DNA from: Vibrio diabolicus
GTDB taxonomy: Bacteria; Pseudomonadota; Gammaproteobacteria; Enterobacterales; Vibrionaceae
Assembly (NCBI GenBank): GCA_001048675.1
Contig: CCKK01000020.1
Span: 310,001 to 374,000 of the forward strand
DNA length: 64,000 nucleotides
Direction of reading: 5' to 3'
Of this stretch, positions 1 through 8,704 are shown piece by piece. Below the pieces are notes generated by a model. That model did no database searches, was not told the DNA's origin, and saw nothing but the letters and a program-made list of their open reading frames with translations. The position numbers were made by a program, and so were the translations under genes. Each line of letters starts with the position of its first letter. Position 1 is the stretch's first letter.

Positions 1-1233
1 CGTGACCGTTCTGTTGAAGAGAACTTAGCGTTATTTGAAAAAATGCGCGCTGGTGAATTTGAAGAAGGTAAAGCGTGTCTTCGTGCCAAGATTGACATGG
101 GTTCTTCATTCATGGTTATGCGCGATCCAGTTTTATACCGTGTGCGTTTTGCTACGCACCACCAAACTGGTGATAAGTGGTGCATTTACCCAATGTACGA
201 CTTCACGCACTGTATCTCTGATGCATTAGAAGGCATTACACACTCTATCTGTACGCTTGAGTTTATGGATAACCGTCGTCTGTACGACTGGGTTCTGGAC
301 AACATCACGATCGAAAGCCGTCCACATCAGTACGAGTTTAGTCGCCTAAACCTTGAATACACGGTGATGTCTAAGCGTAAGCTTAATCAACTCGTCACTG
401 AAAAACTGGTTAACGGTTGGGATGACCCACGTATGCCAACAGTCTCAGGTCTGCGTCGTCGTGGCTTCACGCCAGCATCTATCCGTGAGTTCTGTAAGCG
501 TATTGGTGTAACGAAGCAAGAAAATATGATCGAGTTTAGCTCATTAGAATCTTGTATTCGTGATGACCTAAACGAGAACGCTCCGCGTGCAATGGCTGTG
601 CTGGATCCTGTTAAAGTTGTTATCGAAAACTTTGAAGAAGGTGCAGTAGAAAACTTGACGGTTGCTAATCACCCAAACAAACCAGAGATGGGTGTGCGTG
701 AAGTACCATTCACTCGTGAGTTGTGGATTGAGCGTGAAGACTTCCGTGAAGAGGCGAACAAAAAGTACAAGCGTTTAGTGCTAGGTAAAGAAGTTCGCTT
801 ACGTGGTGCTTACGTGATCAAAGCAGAGCGCGTTGAAAAAGATGCCGAAGGCAACATCACGACTATCTTCTGTTCTTACGATGCAGACACACTAGGTAAG
901 AACCCGGCTGATGGCCGTAAAGTAAAAGGTGTGATTCATTGGGTATCAGCTGATAAAGCATTACCAGCGGAAATCCGTCTGTACGATCGTCTATTTACGG
1001 TTCCAAACCCGGGTGCAGCAGAAGACTTTGCTTCTACAATCAACCCTGAATCATTAGTTGTGATCAATGGTTTTGTAGAGCCTAGCTTAGCGTCAGCAGT
1101 AGCAGAAAAAGGCTACCAGTTTGAGCGTATGGGTTACTTCTGCGCAGACTCGAAAGATTCTTCAGCAGATAAACTAGTATTCAACCGCACGGTTGGTCTA
1201 CGTGATACTTGGGCAAAAATTGAGAACCAATAA
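1..1233 (+). CDS. glnS: Glutamine--tRNA ligase, 3' part (5' end outside window)
   Basis: This is the C-terminal part of glutaminyl-tRNA synthetase, the cytosolic enzyme that charges tRNA-Gln with glutamine using ATP. The reading frame is open from base 1, so the start codon and the HIGH signature lie to the left of the window. The class I KMSK loop is visible as [11 protein letters not shown] at about bases 364-396. It is followed by the anticodon-binding beta-barrels typical of GlnRS, and the gene ends with a normal stop. About 410 residues are present of a family length near 555. A strong terminator follows 24 bases after the stop. The glnS-fur neighbourhood is a known arrangement in vibrios. 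Identification is secure; only the left end is missing. Confidence 0.96.
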   Translation, partial: RDRSVEENLALFEKMRAGEFEEGKACLRAKIDMGSSFMVMRDPVLYRVRFATHHQTGDKWCIYPMYDFTHCISDALEGITHSICTLEFMDNRRLYDWVLDNITIESRPHQYEFSRLNLEYTVMSKRKLNQLVTEKLVNGWDDPRMPTVSGLRRRGFTPASIREFCKRIGVTKQENMIEFSSLESCIRDDLNENAPRAMAVLDPVKVVIENFEEGAVENLTVANHPNKPEMGVREVPFTRELWIEREDFREEANKKYKRLVLGKEVRLRGAYVIKAERVEKDAEGNITTIFCSYDADTLGKNPADGRKVKGVIHWVSADKALPAEIRLYDRLFTVPNPGAAEDFASTINPESLVVINGFVEPSLASAVAEKGYQFERMGYFCADSKDSSADKLVFNRTVGLRDTWAKIENQ

Positions 1234-1256
1234 TCTCGATTAATGCAAAAGCCGAT

Positions 1257-1287
1257 AAAAATGCCAGCAAATGCTGGCATTTTTTTA
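1257..1287 (+). terminator. Rho-independent terminator of glnS
   Basis: An inverted repeat with arms AAAATGCCAGCA and TGCTGGCATTTT encloses a two-base loop and runs into seven T residues. It sits just after the glnS stop codon. The roughly 190 bases between it and the fur terminator hold no convincing gene. Confidence 0.9.
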
Positions 1288-1477
1288 TTTCTCATTATCG
1301 TAATGCGGCGGTTATAGGTAGTGTAGGGAGTTGCTTAAGAACGAGGGACGTTTGATAAATGTTCGGTTTGGAGGTAAAACAATGATGTTTATTAAGGTTT
1401 GAATTGGTAAGTCTAATCGACGCTTTACAAAAGTTGGTACGGCAATTCAGCTATTGAAAGATATCGCCCTCAGAAAC

Positions 1478-1505
1478 AAAAAACGCCAGCATGAGCTGAC
1501 GTTTA
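1478..1505 (-). terminator. Rho-independent terminator of fur
   Basis: Read on the minus strand, arms AAACGTCAGC and GCTGGCGTTT flank a TCAT loop and lead into a T run. On that strand the single irregular pair is a G-U wobble; on the plus strand it would be an A-C mismatch. This fits transcription from fur. Confidence 0.8.
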
Positions 1506-1523
1506 TTTTAAATCAACAAACCG

Positions 1524-1973
1524 TTATTTTTTTGGTTTGTGTGCATCTGGATTGTCTTTACAACCACCATCACTGCACTTGCCGTACAAGTATAAGCTGT
1601 GGTTTGTTAGCGTGACATTGTACTTAGCTGCAATCTCTTTTTGACGTTCTTCAATAAGATCGTCAGAAAATTCAATTACCTCACCACAGTCTAGGCACAC
1701 TAGATGGTCGTGGTGATGTTGAGTCGATAATTCGAAGACTGACTTACCACCTTCAAAGTGGTGACGAGTTACAATACCAGCATCATCGAATTGGTTTAGA
1801 ACTCGGTAAACAGTTGCTAGGCCAATCTCTTCACCTAGATCAATCAACTTTTTGTACAAATCTTCAGCACTGATGTGCTGGCAGTCTGGCTGCTGAAGTA
1901 CTTCTAGAATTTTTAGCCTTGGAAGGGTTACTTTTAAACCCGCATCCTTCAGCGCCTGATTATTATCTGACAT
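1524..1973 (-). CDS. fur: Ferric uptake regulator Fur
   Basis: Fur is the cytosolic dimeric repressor that, loaded with ferrous iron, binds iron-box operators and shuts off iron acquisition genes. At 149 residues it has the usual length. The N-terminal winged helix (about 1-80) contains the family sequence TLPRLKILEVLQ. The metal-binding middle shows the HHHDHLVCLDCG cluster, which supplies metal-site histidines and a Cys pair for structural zinc. A second Cys pair sits near the C-terminus (KCSDGGC). The gene is divergent from the DUF4442 gene and has its own terminator. Iron targets in this window probably include feoABC. No clear Fur box was seen in its own promoter. Confidence 0.97.
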   Translation of the reverse strand: MSDNNQALKDAGLKVTLPRLKILEVLQQPDCQHISAEDLYKKLIDLGEEIGLATVYRVLNQFDDAGIVTRHHFEGGKSVFELSTQHHHDHLVCLDCGEVIEFSDDLIEERQKEIAAKYNVTLTNHSLYLYGKCSDGGCKDNPDAHKPKK

Positions 1974-2027
1974 ATACTTTCCCGTTGGATCATCTGCAGC
2001 GATTTAACAGAATTCAATCTTCCTACC

Positions 2028-2033
2028 ATTATA
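2028..2033 (-). promoter_or_regulatory. Possible -10 element of the fur promoter
   Basis: On the minus strand the hexamer TATAAT lies about 55 bases upstream of the fur start codon. A poor -35 candidate (TTAATG) sits 16 bases further up. The assignment rests mainly on the perfect -10 and its position. Confidence 0.4.
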
Positions 2034-2173
2034 GGATAAGCGCTCAGAACATTAAACCACGAACTTCAAAGGGTTAATAGAATCTTTTTGTAAATTAGAA
2101 ACAGGTCGATTATATTACAGATCTGACCAGTTACAACTTTGTAACATTGAGCTTAGAGAGGGCACGGACTGCG

Positions 2174-2677
2174 ATGAATAAGCGACTTGCGAAGATATAC
2201 AAACCAGGAATTGTAAAATTCGCACTCAATATTTGGCCACCTTTTTGGGGCGCTGGTATTAAAATCTTACATATTTCTGAAGACTTTCGTACCGTGAAGG
2301 TGCGTTTGAAACTTCGCTGGTGGAATAAAAACGCCAATCGTACTCAGTATGGTGGCAGTATTTTCTCTTTAACTGATCCCATTTACTCGTTGATGCTGAT
2401 GGGGATTCTACGCGAGGAGTATTACGTGTGGGATAAAGAGGCGAGTATTAACTTTATTAAGCCAGGGCAAAGTGATTTATATGCAGAATTCGAAGTTACT
2501 GAAGGGATGCTAGAAAACATTTATCAAATGACACGGAATGGGGAAAAGTGTTTTCCTGAATTTATTACCCATGTAAAAGATAAACAGGGGAACGTGGTTT
2601 CAGAGGTTCAACGCAAGCTTTATGTAAGAAAGAAACCTCAGTATCGTGAAGAGGAAGTGCTCACCGATGCTTTGTGA
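2174..2677 (+). CDS. DUF4442 domain protein, hot-dog thioesterase-like
   Basis: This is a 167-residue protein of the DUF4442 family, which is structurally related to hot-dog fold acyl-CoA thioesterases. No substrate is known. Visible family features are the basic N-terminus, the central segment with RTQYGGSIFSLTDPIY, and the later NFIKPGQSDLYAEFEV strand region typical of hot-dog proteins. I place the start at ATG 2174, behind AGAGAGGG. An in-frame TTG at 2147 would add nine residues but has no better ribosome binding site. The gene is transcribed away from fur and meets fldA at a shared terminator. The family call is solid; the enzymatic role is inference. Confidence 0.8.
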   Translation: MNKRLAKIYKPGIVKFALNIWPPFWGAGIKILHISEDFRTVKVRLKLRWWNKNANRTQYGGSIFSLTDPIYSLMLMGILREEYYVWDKEASINFIKPGQSDLYAEFEVTEGMLENIYQMTRNGEKCFPEFITHVKDKQGNVVSEVQRKLYVRKKPQYREEEVLTDAL

Positions 2678-2685
2678 AAATATAC

Positions 2686-2712
2686 AAAAAGACCTCCAAT
2701 CGGAGGTCTTTG
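2686..2712. terminator. Bidirectional terminator between the DUF4442 gene and fldA
   Basis: A perfect inverted repeat, AAAGACCTCC and GGAGGTCTTT around AATC, is flanked by an A run on the left and T residues on the right. It lies between two convergent genes. Confidence 0.85.
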
Positions 2713-2727
2713 CATAATTCGATTTAT

Positions 2728-3261
2728 TTAGCCTTCAAGCTCAGCTAAACACATTTCTTCGTAAATCTGTTTAACCCAGTTCTCAACACGCTCGTCAGTC
2801 AGTTCCGGTTGACGGTCTTCATCGATACATAGACCTACGAATTGGCTGTCGTCGCCTTCAACAAGTGCTTTAGACGCTTCAAATTCGTAGCCTTCTGTTG
2901 AAGTATGGCCAAGAATTGTGCCGCCTTTAGACTCAACGATATCACGTACCGTGCCCATCGCGTCACAGAAATATTCTGCGTAGTCCTCTTGGTCGCCACA
3001 GCCAAAGATAGCCACTAGCTTAGTAGAGAAGTCGATTTGCTCAAGTTCAGGGAAGAAGTCATCCCAATCACATTGTGCTTCACCGTAGTACCAAGTTGGG
3101 ATACCTAGAAGAAGAAGATCGAAGTTATCAATGTCTTCTTTGCTGCTTTTCGCGATGTCTTGAACGTGAACTAGATGCTTACCTAGTTGCTTTTGAATCA
3201 TCTTTGCAACGGCTTCAGTATTACCTGTGTCGCTACCGAAGAAGATACCTACACTTGCCAT
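2728..3261 (-). CDS. fldA: Flavodoxin FldA
   Basis: Flavodoxin is a small cytosolic FMN electron carrier that replaces ferredoxin and feeds reductive enzymes. The protein is 177 residues, matching long-chain flavodoxins. The FMN phosphate-binding loop GSDTGNTE is at residues 9-16, followed by the hydrophobic strands and the GIPTWYYGEAQCDWD loop that packs against the flavin. The protein is very acidic, as is usual for flavodoxins. It lies in the same orientation as the downstream-coded DUF2788 and ybfF genes, as in the E. coli fur-fldA-ybfF-seqA-pgm neighbourhood. No iron box was recognised directly in front of it. Confidence 0.96.
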   Translation of the reverse strand: MASVGIFFGSDTGNTEAVAKMIQKQLGKHLVHVQDIAKSSKEDIDNFDLLLLGIPTWYYGEAQCDWDDFFPELEQIDFSTKLVAIFGCGDQEDYAEYFCDAMGTVRDIVESKGGTILGHTSTEGYEFEASKALVEGDDSQFVGLCIDEDRQPELTDERVENWVKQIYEEMCLAELEG

Positions 3262-3309
3262 AGAGTCTATACCTTTACATTGTTTGTTATTGGCGATGGT
3301 ACTAAGGGT

Positions 3310-3531
3310 TTAACCTAACCCAGAGCCTTCCCAAGTTAGCTGAATTACACCTTTTGCAATAAAGCCAGCACAGCCTAGGAAAAGGACTAACCATACAATA
3401 CGACGACCAAAAACAGGTACATTGCCTTGCTTTAGCACATCTTTTATCGCCATCCCGATGAAAAAGAAGATAGCAGCAAAAAGAAGATCGAGCCCAATAG
3501 ACTCGAGCATATCCATATAGTCGTAAAGCAT
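3310..3531 (-). CDS. DUF2788 small membrane protein
   Basis: This is a 73-residue integral membrane protein of the DUF2788 family, with unknown role. Two hydrophobic segments, about residues 13-32 and 43-64, are separated by a short basic stretch (KDVLKQGNVPVFGRR) that probably faces the cytoplasm. Length and sequence match vibrio members of the family. It sits between fldA and ybfF on the same strand, with gaps of 48 and 112 bases, and could be cotranscribed with fldA. Nothing in it suggests an enzymatic activity. Confidence 0.8.
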   Translation of the reverse strand: MLYDYMDMLESIGLDLLFAAIFFFIGMAIKDVLKQGNVPVFGRRIVWLVLFLGCAGFIAKGVIQLTWEGSGLG

Positions 3532-3643
3532 TTTAGTCCTTCATGCCGAAAAATCTTGGGCGCACTATACCACTGTTAAACGGTAAAGTTAATGCACTAC
3601 AAGAAGGGTTATTTCAATAATCTATTGTTGCTTTTCGAATTTG

Positions 3644-4411
3644 TTAACTCGAAATGTATTTCCGAATGACTCTCATTACTTCAGCCGGTTTTTCGGCGTG
3701 AAGCCAGTGGCCAGTATTAGCGATAATATGTGCTTTTGCTTGTTTGAACTGTTTTTGCACCGCAGGTTGGTGCTCTGGCATTAAGTAATCGGAATCACCA
3801 CCTTTAACAAACAGAGTGGGTATGTCTGTTGGGGCAATTTCCTGCCAGCCGATAATTTGTGCGTAATTCTCAAAAAGGCTCGGTACGTTAAACCGCCAGT
3901 CCATTTTATCGCCATTTTTGTATAGTGACTTAGAGAGAAATTGTCTTACACCGTCGATCTCAACATGTTGAGCTAGGATATCCATCGCTTGTTGACGGCT
4001 TGCTGGCTTTTCGTTAATTACGGCGTGTAAACCATTAAACACATTGTCGTGACGGTTTGCTGTGTAGGCGACAGGTGCCATGTCGAGCACAACCAACTGT
4101 TTGACGAGCTCTGGAGCAATGTCCACCAGTGTCATCGCGACCTTTCCACCCATTGAATGCCCAATAATAATAGATGGATCAACATTTAAGTGTTGTAGGA
4201 GTTGTGCCACATCTTTTGCCATGTCGGCGTAATTATGAATGTTTGAGTGAAAAGAGAGGCCGTGATTTCTCAGATCAATACTGATCACCGTGTGATCTTT
4301 AATAAGATCGCGGGCTAGTAGACCCAGATTACTTAAACTACCAAACAATCCGTGAATCAAAACAACTGTTTGGCCTTGGCCTTCCTGCTTATAGTTGAGT
4401 AATGCTGACAT
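3644..4411 (-). CDS. ybfF: Alpha/beta hydrolase, YbfF-type esterase
   Basis: This is a 255-residue cytosolic alpha/beta hydrolase of the YbfF family; the E. coli member hydrolyses acyl-CoA and short esters in vitro. The nucleophile elbow GHSMGG places Ser at residue 86. The oxyanion-side motif LIHGLFGS is near residue 18, and the catalytic His is in NTGHWLHAEKP near the C-terminus. The length is normal, with no extra domains. It is divergent from seqA, the same pairing as in E. coli. The physiological substrate is unknown. Confidence 0.9.
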   Translation of the reverse strand: MSALLNYKQEGQGQTVVLIHGLFGSLSNLGLLARDLIKDHTVISIDLRNHGLSFHSNIHNYADMAKDVAQLLQHLNVDPSIIIGHSMGGKVAMTLVDIAPELVKQLVVLDMAPVAYTANRHDNVFNGLHAVINEKPASRQQAMDILAQHVEIDGVRQFLSKSLYKNGDKMDWRFNVPSLFENYAQIIGWQEIAPTDIPTLFVKGGDSDYLMPEHQPAVQKQFKQAKAHIIANTGHWLHAEKPAEVMRVIRKYISS

Positions 4412-4503
4412 TTTATCTTATTCGTGATGGGTTTAACGTGGAGTATCCGAGAGGATCTCGTTATAATCCCCCAGAGTTTAAACATTGAGAATGTGAAAAG
4501 CGA

Positions 4504-5046
4504 ATGAAAACAATTGAGGTTGATGAGGATCTATACCGTTACATTGCTAGCCAAACTAAGCATATCGGTGAAAGCGCCTCGGATATTTTGCGACGCCTTT
4601 TAAACCTTGATGGTCAGTTGCAGGAAGCTGAAGCCGCGCCTGTAGTAGAGAAGCCACAAGGGATTGTAGTAAGTAAAGATGCGGGTAAAACGGAATCTGT
4701 TGATGTAGTGAAAGAAATGCGTTCGCTGCTTATTTCTGATGAGTTTGCCGGTCTAAAAAAAGCGATTGATCGCTTTATGTTAGTACTATCGACCTTACAT
4801 AAATTAAATCCAGAAGGTTTCGCGCAGGCTACGAATGTAAAGGGACGCAAACGCGTGTACTTTGCAGATAATGAAGAAACCTTGTTGGCAAATGGCAACA
4901 CGACCAAGCCAAAAGCCATTCCTGGCACACCGTTTTGGGTTATCACGAACAACAATACCAGTCGTAAAAGACAGATGGTTGAACAAGTGATGACACACAT
5001 GGGGTACCAACCTGACTTAATAGAAAAAGTAACAGGTTCAATCTAA
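4504..5046 (+). CDS. seqA: Replication initiation negative regulator SeqA
   Basis: SeqA binds hemimethylated GATC sites, sequesters the replication origin after firing and helps organise new DNA. The 180-residue protein has the N-terminal multimerisation segment beginning MKTIEVDEDLYRYIA. A poorly conserved linker follows at about residues 36-65. The C-terminal DNA-binding domain includes KGRKRVYFA and the NNNTSRKRQMVEQVM segment that contacts methylated DNA. The start is ATG 4504. Upstream a TATAAT lies at 4462-4467 beside a CGAGA-GGA-TCTCG dyad containing one GATC. Its neighbours ybfF (divergent) and pgm (downstream, behind a terminator) match the enterobacterial order. Confidence 0.96.
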   Translation: MKTIEVDEDLYRYIASQTKHIGESASDILRRLLNLDGQLQEAEAAPVVEKPQGIVVSKDAGKTESVDVVKEMRSLLISDEFAGLKKAIDRFMLVLSTLHKLNPEGFAQATNVKGRKRVYFADNEETLLANGNTTKPKAIPGTPFWVITNNNTSRKRQMVEQVMTHMGYQPDLIEKVTGSI

Positions 5047-5058
5047 GAAACCTGATAG

Positions 5059-5106
5059 AAGCCTCATAATGTGTCGCAGTTAGCGGATATTATGAGGCTT
5101 TTTTAA
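5059..5106 (+). terminator. Terminator after seqA
   Basis: Long arms AAGCCTCATAAT and ATTATGAGGCTT enclose an 18-20 base loop and end in six T residues. The hairpin separates seqA from pgm, so pgm probably has its own promoter or depends on read-through. Confidence 0.8.
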
Positions 5107-5138
5107 TTTTATTTGTATTTAAAGAAAGGATGTCAAAC

Positions 5139-6785
5139 ATGGCTATGCACCCTCGTGCTGGGCAAAAAGCGCAGCAGGAAGATCTTCATAATATTCCGGC
5201 ACTTGTTGCCAATTACTTCTTGCTTCAACCTGATGCTAAGAACCCCGATCACAAGGTTCAATTCGGCACATCAGGTCACCGTGGTACCGCTGATAAGCAT
5301 ACATTTAACGAAAACCACATTTTGGCTATTGCTCAAGCGGTTGCAGAAGTTCGTGCCCAGCAAGGGACCACAGGTCCTTTGTTTGTCGGTAAAGACACGC
5401 ATGCTTTGTCTGAACCTGCATTTTCTAGCGTGATTGAAGTTTTGATTGCGAATGGCGTAAAAGTCATCGTACAGCAGGATAACGGCTACACGCCAACACC
5501 AGGTATCTCGCACGCAATTCTGACTTACAACATCAAGCACGATGAAAAAGCAGACGGTATTGTGATTACACCATCTCATAACCCACCACAAGACGGTGGT
5601 ATCAAATACAATCCGACTCATGGTGGTCCGGCAGAAGCTGAGTTGACTCAAGCGATCGAAGATCGTGCGAACGCACTGATTGCTGAGGGGCTGCAAGGTG
5701 TTAAACGCCTACCACTGGCAAAGGCGAAAGCATCGGATCTGTTTGTGGAGATGGACTTGGTTAAACCCTATATCGATGATCTGGTGAACGTTATCGATAT
5801 GGAAGCAATCCAAAAAGCAAATCTGAAGATTGGTGTAGATCCATTGGGTGGCAGCGGCATCGATTACTGGCGTCAAATTGGTCAGGCATACAACCTAGAC
5901 CTAACGCTAGTAAGTGAAGCGATTGATCCTTCTTTCCAATTCATGTCTCTCGATAAAGACGGCGTTGTACGTATGGACTGTTCTTCTCCTTACGCAATGG
6001 CGGGTCTATTGGCATTGAAAGATGAGTACGATCTAGCATTTGGTAACGATCCTGACTACGACCGTCACGGTATCGTTACGCCAAAAGGTTTGATGAACCC
6101 GAATCACTTCTTAGCCGTGTGTATCGACTACCTATACCGCCATCGTGACGCATGGGGTAAAGATGTAGCGGTTGGTAAAACACTAGTATCAAGTGCACTG
6201 ATTGACCGTGTTGTTGCGGATCTAGGTCGTGAGCTATGTGAAGTACCAGTAGGCTTTAAATGGTTTGTTGATGGTCTGTACACTGGTAAATTCGGCTTCG
6301 GTGGCGAAGAAAGTGCCGGGGCATCTTTTCTTCGTAAAGATGGTACGCCTTGGTCAACAGACAAAGACGGCATCTTGTTATGTCTTCTAGCGGCAGAGAT
6401 CACTGCGGTAACGGGTAAGAACCCACAAGACTACTATGAAGAGCTAGCGGCGAAACACGGTGAGTCGAAATACAACCGTATTCAAGCTGTAGCGAATGGC
6501 CCTCAAAAAGACGTACTGAAGAAGTTGTCACCAGAAATGGTCGCGGCTGAAACACTAGCGGGTGATGCTATCACTGCTCGTCTAACGCATGCGCCTGGTA
6601 ATGGTGCTGCAATCGGTGGTCTAAAAGTAACGACTGCCAACGGCTGGTTTGCTGCTCGTCCATCAGGCACAGAGGACATCTACAAGATTTACTGTGAAAG
6701 CTTCAAAGGTGAAGAACACCTAAAACAAATCGAAGCAGAAGCACAAGAGATCGTTAATCAAGTGTTTGCAGCTGCCGGCCTGTAA
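5139..6785 (+). CDS. pgm: Phosphoglucomutase, alpha-D-glucose specific
   Basis: This cytosolic enzyme interconverts glucose-1-phosphate and glucose-6-phosphate, linking glycogen or galactose use and sugar nucleotide synthesis to glycolysis. I choose ATG 5139 (MAMHPRAGQ, matching the E. coli N-terminus) because AGGA then sits eight bases upstream. The in-frame ATG 5130 overlaps that AGGA. This gives 548 residues, the family length. The phosphoserine loop TPSHNPP puts the catalytic Ser at residue 146. The metal loop [11 protein letters not shown], the sugar-binding [12 protein letters not shown] and the phosphate-binding [14 protein letters not shown] follow in order. Confidence 0.96.
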   Translation: MAMHPRAGQKAQQEDLHNIPALVANYFLLQPDAKNPDHKVQFGTSGHRGTADKHTFNENHILAIAQAVAEVRAQQGTTGPLFVGKDTHALSEPAFSSVIEVLIANGVKVIVQQDNGYTPTPGISHAILTYNIKHDEKADGIVITPSHNPPQDGGIKYNPTHGGPAEAELTQAIEDRANALIAEGLQGVKRLPLAKAKASDLFVEMDLVKPYIDDLVNVIDMEAIQKANLKIGVDPLGGSGIDYWRQIGQAYNLDLTLVSEAIDPSFQFMSLDKDGVVRMDCSSPYAMAGLLALKDEYDLAFGNDPDYDRHGIVTPKGLMNPNHFLAVCIDYLYRHRDAWGKDVAVGKTLVSSALIDRVVADLGRELCEVPVGFKWFVDGLYTGKFGFGGEESAGASFLRKDGTPWSTDKDGILLCLLAAEITAVTGKNPQDYYEELAAKHGESKYNRIQAVANGPQKDVLKKLSPEMVAAETLAGDAITARLTHAPGNGAAIGGLKVTTANGWFAARPSGTEDIYKIYCESFKGEEHLKQIEAEAQEIVNQVFAAAGL

Positions 6786-6811
6786 ACCATTCAATAGTCG
6801 ATTTAGAAAAC

Positions 6812-6843
6812 AAAGGGTTGATGTGCAAGCATCAACCCTTTTG
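6812..6843. terminator. Bidirectional terminator between pgm and the DUF1853 gene
   Basis: Arms AAAGGGTTGATG and CATCAACCCTTT enclose a TGCAAG loop, with T residues on both exit sides. It ends five bases before the stop codon of the convergent gene. Confidence 0.85.
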
Positions 6844-6847
6844 CGTT

Positions 6848-7621
6848 TTAAGATTCCTGAACTGAGTTGTTGCCGGGCCAGGAATCCGGTACCACAAACC
6901 AGAATTGACCGTCCTCCGTTTGTGCATGTACAAATCGGTCCGAAGGCTTTTCAATGGGTTGAGAGAAATCGTCCGTACCAATCGCCCAGCATGGTTTGTG
7001 TAAATGATAAAGTGGCTTACCGATTAACTCCCATTGGCTCTGGTAGCACCAGTAACCACTAATCTGACTTGGATTTAGTTCATAACCCAAGCACTCGCTA
7101 GGATTTGGCTCTGGAGTAAACGGATTAATATAGAGTCGTCCTTGCATCAATAGACGTTCTTGTGGAGCGTCGTTTAACGGAATTATTTTTTGAAATTCCG
7201 GGCGATCGCTCATTTTCAACTGATGAGTAAGCATTCTATTCAGTTTTGTATGCAGCTGGTCGTGAGCATTCGGACCATACCAAACGCCGTTATAAAGAAG
7301 ATAAAACTTAATCGCTACTTCCCAGTGTTCTATTTGATTTGATTCTGTATTCCGCAACACCAAGTCGATAGCACCAATGGTCTTACCTTCGATGTCGTTT
7401 AACTGAACCTCTTCCGCGATAACCTGATATCGTTCTGAACTAGAGAGAACTGCAGTGCATAAGTGCTGATATAAAAAGCCCAATCTTGGATTACCATTGT
7501 ATTGCTCAGTGTTCTTTAAAGGCGTTACCGTAAGATCCTCTAAGGTTGCAAACGGAGGGCGTAACTTGAAAAGAGGAGGTGAAGTGGCGATCCATTGGTA
7601 AAAGCTTTGCAGTTGGTTCAT
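6848..7621 (-). CDS. DUF1853 family protein
   Basis: This is a 257-residue protein of the DUF1853 family, without a known function. The reading frame is open further upstream, to 7762, but the family N-terminus begins at MNQLQSFYQW. ATG 7621 has AGGGATACGG in front of it, so the shorter form is preferred. Visible features are IGAIDLVLRN followed by HWEVAIKFYLLY, an acidic-then-lysine pattern reminiscent of PD-(D/E)XK nuclease-like folds. That resemblance is weak inference. The gene is convergent with pgm and divergent from ybgI. Codon use resembles its neighbours. Confidence 0.78.
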   Translation of the reverse strand: MNQLQSFYQWIATSPPLFKLRPPFATLEDLTVTPLKNTEQYNGNPRLGFLYQHLCTAVLSSSERYQVIAEEVQLNDIEGKTIGAIDLVLRNTESNQIEHWEVAIKFYLLYNGVWYGPNAHDQLHTKLNRMLTHQLKMSDRPEFQKIIPLNDAPQERLLMQGRLYINPFTPEPNPSECLGYELNPSQISGYWCYQSQWELIGKPLYHLHKPCWAIGTDDFSQPIEKPSDRFVHAQTEDGQFWFVVPDSWPGNNSVQES

Positions 7622-7853
7622 CCGTATCCCTATATGTATGGTGAGGCGACAAGCTTTGTTATTGTAACTAAATTTGCTTTTGAGGGTAGGGTGGCTAGCA
7701 TCGATATTAAGGTTCGAGATACACTTTAAGTACCTAAATGATATCAAGGTGCCAGATGTCAAAACGTTGTTGTATCAACTAGGTTGCACACTCTCGGTCT
7801 GATTTCATCGAGAGGTTATTTAGGTTTACATGCGCTAGAAATTGGAAGTAATA

Positions 7854-8612
7854 ATGAATAACTTAAAGCTAGAACAGATTCTTAATGACAAACTGTCACC
7901 GCAGTTAATTAAAGATTACGCACCAAACGGGTTACAGGTAGAAGGGACGCCAGCCGTAAAGCGTATTATCACTGGCGTAACTGCCTCTCAAGCCTTAATC
8001 GATAAAGCGATTGAGCTTAATGCAGACGCATTACTCGTTCATCACGGTTATTTTTGGAAAGGTGAACCTGAGCCAATTCGTGGTATGAAAGGTAAACGAA
8101 TTCGTAGTCTGATCAAAAACGATATCAACTTATATGGTTATCACCTTCCTCTGGATATTCACCCAGAGCTAGGCAACAACGCCGAATTAGCTCGCTTACT
8201 TGAAATCGAAGTAGAAGGTGGACTTGAAGGACATCCTCAATCAGTAGCCATGTTTGGACGCTTGAAAAAACCGATGTCTGGTGCTGAGTTTGCGAGCAAG
8301 ATCAATCAAGTTCTTGATAGACAACCACTGCATATTGCGCCAGAGAATACCGATAAGATGATTGAGACGGTCGGTTGGTGCACTGGTGGAGGGCAGGATT
8401 TTATTGAACTTGCTGTACAACACGGGCTGGATGCATTTATCTCTGGCGAAATTTCAGAGCGTACCACTTATACCGCTCGTGAAATGGACATTCATTACTT
8501 TGCTGCAGGTCATCATGCTACTGAGCGTTATGGTGTTCAGGCTTTAGGCAAATGGCTAGCGGATGAATACGGCCTACATGTCGAGTTTATCGATATTGAT
8601 AATCCGGTTTAG
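7854..8612 (+). CDS. ybgI: Nif3-like dinuclear metal centre protein YbgI
   Basis: YbgI is a conserved cytosolic protein that forms hexameric rings carrying a two-metal site. Its reaction is uncertain, although GTP cyclohydrolase I type 2 activity has been proposed for the family. The start is ATG 7854, behind GGAAG with six bases of spacing; an in-frame TTG at 7842 is less likely. The 252-residue protein shows metal-site His63-His64 in LLVHHGYFWKG and the C-terminal pair in AAGHHATERYGV. The ybgI-gltA proximity is also seen in enterobacteria. Confidence 0.93.
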   Translation: MNNLKLEQILNDKLSPQLIKDYAPNGLQVEGTPAVKRIITGVTASQALIDKAIELNADALLVHHGYFWKGEPEPIRGMKGKRIRSLIKNDINLYGYHLPLDIHPELGNNAELARLLEIEVEGGLEGHPQSVAMFGRLKKPMSGAEFASKINQVLDRQPLHIAPENTDKMIETVGWCTGGGQDFIELAVQHGLDAFISGEISERTTYTAREMDIHYFAAGHHATERYGVQALGKWLADEYGLHVEFIDIDNPV

Positions 8613-8645
8613 TGTTCGCTATTCATAACGTGAAATGCTGAAAAG

Positions 8646-8690
8646 AAAAAAGGGTTGAGACAAAATCTCAACCCTTTTGTTTGTTTATCT
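8646..8690. terminator. Bidirectional terminator between ybgI and gltA
   Basis: Arms AAAAAGGGTTGAGA and TCTCAACCCTTTT enclose CAAAA. A T-rich tail follows to the right and an A-rich tract lies to the left, so it can serve both convergent genes. Confidence 0.88.
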
Positions 8691-8704
8691 TCTAACTAAA
8701 AAGA

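Noticed and set aside
4448..4460. CGAGA-GGA-TCTCG dyad with a GATC in the seqA promoter
   Set aside because: A single GATC and a short dyad are common by chance. One site is not enough to claim SeqA autoregulation.
6766..7062. Plus-strand 98-codon frame at the end of pgm
   Set aside because: It overlaps the pgm end, the terminator and the DUF1853 gene on the opposite strand. It is a shadow frame.
7622..7762. N-terminal extension of the DUF1853 protein
   Set aside because: The extension lies in the divergent promoter region, has no good ribosome binding site and does not resemble the family N-terminus.
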